A stretch of DNA of 35,707 bases from DASWUD01 sp036401755. Its GTDB lineage: Bacteria > Pseudomonadota > Gammaproteobacteria > Thiohalomonadales > Thiohalomonadaceae. Shown piece by piece: positions 30,621 to 35,707 of this stretch. Location: NCBI GenBank assembly GCA_036401755.1, contig DASWUD010000177.1, positions 1-35,707 on the forward strand, read 5' to 3'. The translations under genes were made by a program, and so were the position numbers. The notes below the pieces were generated by a model, which saw nothing but the letters and a program-made list of their open reading frames with translations, had not been told where the DNA came from and made no database searches. Numbering within the stretch: the stretch's first letter is position 1; each line of letters opens with the position of its first letter.

Positions 30621-31228
30621 CACTTCTTCGCAGCACTACCATCGGCTGACGGTTTGAGAAATCCTGCCACATCGAACCGCACGTCGAGTTGCGCTTCTGT
30701 TTCCTTGCCGCGCTGCGCGGCGAAACCGCCGGCCGGTCGGGCACCGATCAATACATTGTCGAGCATCACCACCGGCGGCTGTCCCTCCAGGGAGTGCAAT
30801 ACCTTGCCCAGCTGCTCGACACCACTACGCATCTGCACACGCAGCACCACCTGATCGAGGTCATGATCGTTGCGTTCACCAAGCATTTGGCTGCTCACCA
30901 CCGATCCACCGCTCTGTTCAATCACCAGCTTTACGCGCCGCTGCAGCTCCGCCGACGCCAGCGCCTGCTTGCCGCTGGCAAGGAAATAGCCATTGGCCAA
31001 TTCGATACGATCGAGCTGGCGTTGCTGTTCGCGCGCCACCTCGCCATCGCGCACGATGGCGCGATAGGTCACCATACGTTCATCCAGGTGCCGCAACCCT
31101 TCGTCATAACCATTAAGCACCATGAAGTAGGGCACCACCACCGCGCCAACGACGATCGACACCGCCGTCAACAGCAGTGCCAACGCCAGCAGACGCTGCT
31201 GCTTTGCGCTGAGTTTTTCAGGGTGCAT
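30620..31228 (-). CDS. Type II secretion system protein GspM-like
   Basis: A 202-residue bitopic inner-membrane protein. One transmembrane helix (about 17-37, LLALALLLTAVSIVVGAVVVPYF) is followed by a coiled-coil stretch and a ferredoxin-like periplasmic domain (ELQRRVKLVIEQSGGSVVSS, then VLRVQMRSGVEQLGKVLHSL). This is the GspM type (T2SSM_b) that pairs with GspL in the inner-membrane platform. The start at 31228 (MHPEKLSAKQQRLL) has AAGGAG seven bases upstream and overlaps the GspL-like gene by 11 nt; its own stop overlaps the kinase start. No other secretion genes are in the window. Confidence 0.82.
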   Translation of the reverse strand: MHPEKLSAKQQRLLALALLLTAVSIVVGAVVVPYFMVLNGYDEGLRHLDERMVTYRAIVRDGEVAREQQRQLDRIELANGYFLASGKQALASAELQRRVKLVIEQSGGSVVSSQMLGERNDHDLDQVVLRVQMRSGVEQLGKVLHSLEGQPPVVMLDNVLIGARPAGGFAAQRGKETEAQLDVRFDVAGFLKPSADGSAAKK

Positions 31229-32339
31229 GACTCGACTCCTTGATGGCGACGGAGAGGACAAAACGCTCTCGCCCGCTCTTGGGATTCTGTGTCAGAGGCG
31301 CCTCGAAGCGCGGATCGGCAAAATAATCCGAAGCGGTCAGTGCCTCCATCAGCTCCGAGCCGGCGCTCGCCTCACCGGTGAGCCGGATGCGCCCCTCCTT
31401 CAGCTCCACCTGTCCGGCCCACGCTTCATCCGGGGTGAGTCGTGTCAATTCGCGCAGCACATTCAACACCGGTGGTGTGGCATCGCGGCGTTGCACAATG
31501 GCCCGCAACATTTCGCTGCGCGCGGTCACATCGGCGCGACTCAGCTCTGCCGCGTGTACTTGCGGACGCAGCCCGTCGATGGCCACCTCCATAGCGTGCA
31601 CTTGCTGGTGGCGCTGATAGAGGGGAATGATCGCAACGGCCAGCAGCAGCACCAGAGCCGAAATGCCAAGTACCATATTGATGCGCGCCTGCTGGCGCGA
31701 ACGGCTGCGCCGCGTCAGCGGCAGCAGGTTGACACCGGCCCGCCCGCTACCCTCCTCGCCACGCATGGCAATATCGGCACTGACCACCTCTAACCTTTCG
31801 TCCGCGAGATGTTGCACCAGGCGATCCAGTGTCGCGCGCGGCACCACATGCAGTATCAGCTCGATGCGCTGGCGCGCCCGATCGCGCTGGCTGATCCGGT
31901 AATCGAAATAGACCTCTTCCTCGGTGAAGGGGGTATAGCGATCCATGGAAAAGCCAATCACCCGGCGCAGGTTTTCCTCGGCAGCCTCTGGCAGCGTCAC
32001 CGGGATCGCCAGCCCCAGTTCCGCATCCAGCACCAGCTCACAGCGTTGATGATCGTCGGCGTGGCGCTGTGCCCCTGGCGTGTCATTGAGGGGCCGCACG
32101 GTGATCGGGGCCTGCAACGGCATCGGGATGAGGCGCAGCTCTGTGGCCGACGCCTCCACCCGCAGTGGCGGCGCCCCCCACACCCGCAGCGGTGCCGGCA
32201 CCATGGCACGCAGTTGTCCCTGCCACCAGCGCAGCAGTTCACCCGCGCCTGACCAGCCCCGCCCCCAAGATAAACGGCGCATCCATCCCGCCAATCGCGC
32301 GGGGGCAGCGTCTGCTTCACGCTCTGTTTCGCTTTGCAT
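31218..32339 (-). CDS. GspL/PilN-like type II secretion protein
   Basis: About 373 residues. The N-terminal cytoplasmic part is a reduced actin-like GspL domain ending with CELVLDAELGLAIPVTLPEA and a GFSMDRYTPFTEEEVYFDYR motif typical of GspL-like proteins. One transmembrane helix follows (MVLGISALVLLLAVAIIPLY, about 230-250), then a periplasmic PilN-type ferredoxin-like domain (VLNVLRELTRLTPDEAWAGQ, ELMEALTASDYFADPRFEAP). GspL couples the cytoplasmic ATPase GspE to the pseudopilus. The start is uncertain: ATG 32339 gives MQSETERE, and 32375 or 32378 are alternatives; none has a strong ribosome-binding site. It is coupled to GspM by an 11-nt overlap and divergent from the SCO gene. Confidence 0.8.
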   Translation of the reverse strand: MQSETEREADAAPARLAGWMRRLSWGRGWSGAGELLRWWQGQLRAMVPAPLRVWGAPPLRVEASATELRLIPMPLQAPITVRPLNDTPGAQRHADDHQRCELVLDAELGLAIPVTLPEAAEENLRRVIGFSMDRYTPFTEEEVYFDYRISQRDRARQRIELILHVVPRATLDRLVQHLADERLEVVSADIAMRGEEGSGRAGVNLLPLTRRSRSRQQARINMVLGISALVLLLAVAIIPLYQRHQQVHAMEVAIDGLRPQVHAAELSRADVTARSEMLRAIVQRRDATPPVLNVLRELTRLTPDEAWAGQVELKEGRIRLTGEASAGSELMEALTASDYFADPRFEAPLTQNPKSGRERFVLSVAIKESSHAP

Positions 32340-32494
32340 GATGGGAATTGCCTGCTGGTTGGGTTCTCGGCGCATCATTCGGACCGTGCGCCTGATGGCT
32401 ACCTCAACACTATAGTTCGCCTGCCTGGTGGTGATGGTAGGTCGACACCGTAGCCTGCCGGCGTCGTAACCCCAGCGCACTGGTAAGCGTCTCC

Positions 32495-32519
32495 ATCGTG
32501 GCTAGCTTTAAGTCACGAT
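32495..32519. promoter_or_regulatory. Inverted repeat ATCGTG-N13-CACGAT upstream of the SCO gene
   Basis: Two perfect 6-bp arms lie just ahead of the AGGAGAG ribosome-binding site of the copper-chaperone gene, in the divergent promoter region. It could be an operator for a metal-responsive regulator or a leader hairpin; a chance occurrence is not excluded. Confidence 0.3.
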
Positions 32520-32534
32520 ATCCAGGAGAGTACG

Positions 32535-33230
32535 ATGAATACACCATTTCCCTACCGCACCACAGTGCTGCTGTTGTCCCTGTTGCTTACGCTTGGTACC
32601 ACTGCGCAGGCAGCCGATGGCGAGAGCGGGCACGCCGCCCATCAAATGCACGATATGCATGACATGCAGGAGCATTCGATGGCGACGATGCAGCACGATC
32701 AACACGCCAATCATCGCCAGGCGCTCAATCAGACGGGTTACACGCGCAGCCTCGACCATTACACGCTGCCCGCGCTGGAGTTGACCACCATGAACGGCGA
32801 CACGCTCTCCCTTGCGCAGATGCTCGATACCGATCAGCCGGTGGCGCTCAATTTCATCTTCACCTCCTGTACCACCATCTGCCCGATCATGAGCGCCACT
32901 TTCGCCCAGGCCCAGAAGCGCCTGGGTGACGAGGCCTCACAGATCCGCTGGATATCCGTCTCCATCGATCCGGAATACGACACCCCGGAGCGGTTGCGCG
33001 ACTACGCGCAACGCTTTGAGGCCGGCAAGCAGTGGTCGTTCCTGACCGGCTCAACCGAAAACATCATCGCGCTGCAGAAGGCATTCGATGTCTATCGCGG
33101 CGACAAGATGAACCATATTCCGGTGACCCTGCTGCGCGCCGGGCGCAATGCTCCGTGGGTACGCCTGCACGGGCTGACCAGCGGTGCCGAGCTGGTGCAG
33201 GAGTACCGCCAGTTGATGGCTAACCGTTGA
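32535..33230 (+). CDS. SCO1/SenC/PrrC-family copper chaperone with His/Met-rich N-terminus
   Basis: A 231-residue exported thioredoxin-fold protein. The signal peptide ends at about Ala26-Ala27. The mature N-terminus (33-60) is a low-complexity metal-binding stretch with eight His and five Met. The SCO domain has LNFIFTSCTTICPIMSATFA (Cys112 and Cys116, the CxxxCP copper site) and the distal histidine in DKMNHIPVTLL. SCO proteins insert copper into CuA of cytochrome oxidase or supply other periplasmic copper enzymes. AGGAGAG lies six bases upstream of the start. Its stop overlaps the next start (TGATG), coupling it to the cytochrome-PBP fusion. It could metallate the multicopper oxidases nearby (inference). 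Confidence 0.93.
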   Translation: MNTPFPYRTTVLLLSLLLTLGTTAQAADGESGHAAHQMHDMHDMQEHSMATMQHDQHANHRQALNQTGYTRSLDHYTLPALELTTMNGDTLSLAQMLDTDQPVALNFIFTSCTTICPIMSATFAQAQKRLGDEASQIRWISVSIDPEYDTPERLRDYAQRFEAGKQWSFLTGSTENIIALQKAFDVYRGDKMNHIPVTLLRAGRNAPWVRLHGLTSGAELVQEYRQLMANR

Positions 33231-34840
33231 TGCGCTATGCAGCGTTTGCCATGGCGCTGCTGCTGGCGGGCGTTGCCGTGGCGCAATCCCCCGCCGATCC
33301 GGCCGCCCTCGGCAAGCGTCTCTACTACCAGGGGCGCGACGCCTCCGGTGCCGCGGTGCGCGCAGCGGTGCGCCGCGATGTGGCCATGACGGGCGCGGAG
33401 CTGGCCTGTGTCAAATGCCATCGCCGCAGCGGCTTCGGCTCCAGTGAAAGCAGTGTGGTGATCCCGCCGATCACCGGCCAGATGCTGTTCAATGCACAGA
33501 GTGCGGGATTCCAGCGCGACTACCGGGGCAAACGGCTCGGCAACATGGAGCGGGCCGCCTACACCCTGACGACCCTGGGCCGCGCGCTGCGTGAGGGAAT
33601 CGACGCCTCGGGACGGCCGTTGGCGCCAATGATGCCGCGCTACGATTTCAGCGATGAGGAGGTAGCGGCCCTCGCTACTTTTCTGGCGACCCTCTCCAGC
33701 AAGGCGGCACCCGGCGTCGGTGCCCGGGAACTCCACTTCGCCACCGTTCTCACTCCCGACACGCCACCCGAACAGCGCCGCGCCATGGTGGAGGTGCTGG
33801 AACACTACGTCGCCACCAAGAATGCCGGCATCCGCAACGAAACCCGGCGCGCCGAGCACGCCCCCTTCCAGATGGAGTGGAGTTACACTGCCTATCGCAA
33901 ATGGGTGTTGCACACCTGGCAGTTGCAGGGACCGGCGTGGAGCTGGGGGGCACAGCTCGACAAGCTCTACCGCGACCAACCGGTCTTTGCCCTGCTCGGC
34001 GGGGCCGGCGGCGAGCAGTGGCAACCGGTACACACCTTCTGCGAGACGCAGCAGGTACCCTGCCTCTTCCCCCATATCAGCGCGCCGCCACCACCCGGCA
34101 GTGACGACTTCTATTCACTCTACTTCTCCGCCGGCCTGCGCCTTGAGGCCCGCACCCTGGCCGCCGCTCTCGCGCAAGGTGATGCGCGGCGCATCGTACA
34201 ACTCCGGCGTAACAACACCGCACAAGTGGCCGCCGACGAACTGCGCAAGGCGCTCGCCACCCGGCCGGGAGTGCAGCTCGTCGATCGGGTGATCGGGCGC
34301 GGGCAACGGCTGGATCAAAACTTCTGGACCGGGCTGCTGTCGCAGGAGCATCCCGATGTGTTGGTGGTGTGGCTGCAACAGAGTGATCGCGCCGCGCTCG
34401 ACGCGTTGCCTCTGGCGGAGGACACACCGGCGACGATCTACCTCTCCTCTACGCTGCTCCCCGATAGCCAGGGGCTCACCCATCACCCGCTTGCTGCACG
34501 CATGAATCTGCTCCACCCCTATCTGCTGCCGGACGACCAACAGCGCACGCAACGCTTTCAGAGCTGGGCGCGCCTGGCCGGCATCAAGCTTAACGAGCCG
34601 CGCGTGCAGGCGGACGCCTACTTCGCCGCCACGCTCGCGGGCGAAGCGTTGATGCACATCCGCGGCAACTTCTCGCGCGAATACTTCATCGAGCGTATCG
34701 AACACATGACAGACAACATGCTCAACACCTCCTACTACCCGCGTCTTAGCCTCGCCCCCGGGCAACGCTACGCAGCCAAGGGCGCCTATGTCTGGCCCCT
34801 CGGCCAATCCCCCCGGCAGGCCCGCTGGATCGTGCCGTGA
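33230..34840 (+). CDS. Cytochrome c fused to a type 1 periplasmic binding protein domain
   Basis: A 536-residue exported protein. A signal peptide (about 1-19, ending VAVAQ) is followed by a monohaem cytochrome c domain with CVKCHRRSGFG (60-70) and a candidate Met axial ligand in LAPMMPRYDFSDEEVAALAT. From about residue 160 to the end is a periplasmic-binding-protein type 1 (Leu/Ile/Val-binding-like) domain: VFALLGGAGGEQWQPVHTFC, VPCLFPHISAPPP, TIYLSSTLL, QADAYFAATLAGEAL. Such a fusion suggests ligand-gated electron transfer or haem delivery, but the ligand is unknown. It is translationally coupled to the SCO gene (shared A of TGATG). No ABC permease or ATPase genes are nearby, which argues against ordinary transport. 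Confidence 0.85.
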   Translation: MRYAAFAMALLLAGVAVAQSPADPAALGKRLYYQGRDASGAAVRAAVRRDVAMTGAELACVKCHRRSGFGSSESSVVIPPITGQMLFNAQSAGFQRDYRGKRLGNMERAAYTLTTLGRALREGIDASGRPLAPMMPRYDFSDEEVAALATFLATLSSKAAPGVGARELHFATVLTPDTPPEQRRAMVEVLEHYVATKNAGIRNETRRAEHAPFQMEWSYTAYRKWVLHTWQLQGPAWSWGAQLDKLYRDQPVFALLGGAGGEQWQPVHTFCETQQVPCLFPHISAPPPPGSDDFYSLYFSAGLRLEARTLAAALAQGDARRIVQLRRNNTAQVAADELRKALATRPGVQLVDRVIGRGQRLDQNFWTGLLSQEHPDVLVVWLQQSDRAALDALPLAEDTPATIYLSSTLLPDSQGLTHHPLAARMNLLHPYLLPDDQQRTQRFQSWARLAGIKLNEPRVQADAYFAATLAGEALMHIRGNFSREYFIERIEHMTDNMLNTSYYPRLSLAPGQRYAAKGAYVWPLGQSPRQARWIVP

Positions 34841-34936
34841 ACCGAGGAGGCGGGTTCCCTGGGAACGATTAAACTGCGGCGCGTGATCTCATATTTCTGT
34901 AATATAAAGCCGACATCCCCAGGATTATTCGATTTT

Positions 34937-35707
34937 GTGACCCGACTTAGCCGTCTCCTCTCTTGCCTACCGCTTGCCCGCAACAGGGCATCCACCTGGC
35001 CAAAGGTGGCGCTGCACGGGTTATTTCTTGTCGCCTTGTTGTACGGCTACATGCGCATCATGGAAGGGATGGGCGGGTTCAGCACCGGACACGTCTACAC
35101 CCAGTTCATCGAATTTGGCCTGGTTCTCTACCTCTACCTCCTTTGCTACATCGCCCTGCAACCCTGCCGTTGGCGCAGCGTGCTGGCGACACTGCCGATA
35201 GTTCTGATCTACCTGGTGCACGATGTCTTCTATCTGGCACTGGGCAAGGTGTTTCGTCTGATCAACATCATCGAGTTCCCCGAGCTGATACAGGTTCTCC
35301 CCTGGCGCTATGCGGCCCTGCTGCTGGCGGTGCTGTTCCTTCCCCTGGGGCTGTTCATGCTGCATGTCGATTATCGGCGGCTGGGACGGCTGGCCCTCTG
35401 GTCGCTGCCACTGCTGCTGCTCTCGGCCGCCATCAAGGGGGCGCCGGAGGCCTACACCCGCTCCTTTGAGCAACTCACCGTGGAGATCGTCAACTACTCG
35501 GACGGCAAGAGCGTCGAAAACAACGGCCGCCTCGCCATGCTCACCTATCGCGAGGCACAACGCACCACCGCGCTGGCACAGCTTGCCCCCTACCATGACC
35601 GCGCCCGGTACGACCAGCAGGCGGTGGCGGTGGCCGATGCACTGCGCCCGTATGCCGGGCGGCGCAACATCCACCTCATCGTGCTGGAGAGTTTTCTCGA
35701 CCCGCGC
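34937..35707 (+). CDS. LTA synthase-like membrane sulfatase/phosphoglycerol transferase, partial (N-terminal 257 aa)
   Basis: The gene runs off the right edge. The visible part has five transmembrane helices (about 28-46, FLVALLYGYMRIMEG; 54-75, FGLVLYLYLLCYIAL; 82-103, LPIVLIYLVHDVFYLAL; 118-140, ALLLAVLFLPLGLFML; 147-163, LALWSLPLLLLSAA). A linker follows, then RRNIHLIVLESFLDPR, the beginning of the periplasmic sulfatase-fold domain with its metal-ligand Glu. This is the layout of LTA synthase/OpgB-type phosphoglycerol transferases of gammaproteobacteria. The start is uncertain: GTG 34937 is used because it gives a natural N-terminus, with only a weak GGA upstream; GTG 34883 is an alternative. 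Confidence 0.75.
   Translation, partial: MTRLSRLLSCLPLARNRASTWPKVALHGLFLVALLYGYMRIMEGMGGFSTGHVYTQFIEFGLVLYLYLLCYIALQPCRWRSVLATLPIVLIYLVHDVFYLALGKVFRLINIIEFPELIQVLPWRYAALLLAVLFLPLGLFMLHVDYRRLGRLALWSLPLLLLSAAIKGAPEAYTRSFEQLTVEIVNYSDGKSVENNGRLAMLTYREAQRTTALAQLAPYHDRARYDQQAVAVADALRPYAGRRNIHLIVLESFLDPR

Noticed and set aside
34852..34870. Palindrome GTTCCCTGGGAAC after the cytochrome-PBP gene
   Set aside because: The single-base centre cannot form a hairpin loop without losing pairs, and no T-run follows; it is not a convincing terminator or known operator.
1..35707. Mobile element, prophage, CRISPR or stable RNA gene
   Set aside because: No transposase, integrase, direct repeat array, tRNA cloverleaf or rRNA segment was found, and I saw no obvious change in base composition marking an inserted island.

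Overview
The window (35,707 bp, GC-rich, densely coding) looks like chromosomal DNA of a gammaproteobacterium. RNase T, a CGFS monothiol glutaredoxin, the rppH-ptsP pair, a DUF3301 protein and an N-acetylglutaminylglutamine-type amidotransferase all point that way. The many c- and b-type cytochromes and copper proteins suggest a respiratory or chemolithotrophic lineage (Chromatiales-like). I cannot name the genus from sequence alone. No tRNA, rRNA, CRISPR array, insertion sequence or prophage gene was found.

Layout. (1) 1-6.8 kb is mostly housekeeping: a cut-off YdjM-type membrane hydrolase, ptsP and rppH, an OmpA-like protein, a DUF3301 protein, pyrC, a TraB/GumN protein and rnt. (2) 6.85-9.53 kb (minus) is a four-gene cytochrome operon: cytochrome b561, a b561 fused to a diheme cytochrome c (DHC) domain, an SHP-type monoheme cytochrome and a free-standing DHC. 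(3) 9.6-14.6 kb holds grxD, an AsnB-like amidotransferase, a BON lipoprotein and a hydantoinase-B-like protein on the minus strand, then a lytic transglycosylase on the plus strand. (4) 14.67-27.61 kb is a 13-kb, seven-gene minus-strand cluster of exported proteins. In transcription order it encodes a 1718-residue beta-helix protein, three related two-cupredoxin multicopper-oxidase-like proteins, a small lipoprotein, a subtilisin-like protease with Calx-beta and MopE-like metal-binding segments, and a Sel1-repeat protein. (5) 27.97-32.34 kb is a signalling and secretion block: a single-domain response regulator, a divergent NarL-type regulator, a PAS histidine kinase, and GspM and GspL-like type II secretion proteins. 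(6) 32.5-35.7 kb (plus) has a SCO1/SenC copper chaperone coupled to a cytochrome c/periplasmic-binding-protein fusion, then a cut-off LTA-synthase-like membrane enzyme.

The most interesting region is block 4. The three multicopper-oxidase-like proteins share one architecture, but their copper ligands are divided between them. Protein A (21152-22399) has a complete type 1 site and the two HxH motifs of domain 1 but none in domain 2. Protein B (19843-21135) has the two HxH motifs of domain 2 but none in domain 1 and no ligand cysteine. Protein C (17922-19814) has essentially none and instead carries three cadherin-like repeats. Because two-domain multicopper oxidases build the trinuclear copper cluster between domain 1 of one subunit and domain 2 of the next, this reads as a hetero-oligomeric oxidase encoded in pieces. 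The ligand pattern is visible in the sequence; the assembly is inference. The neighbouring type II secretion pair, two-component proteins and copper chaperone could serve export, regulation and metal supply for it, but only proximity supports that.
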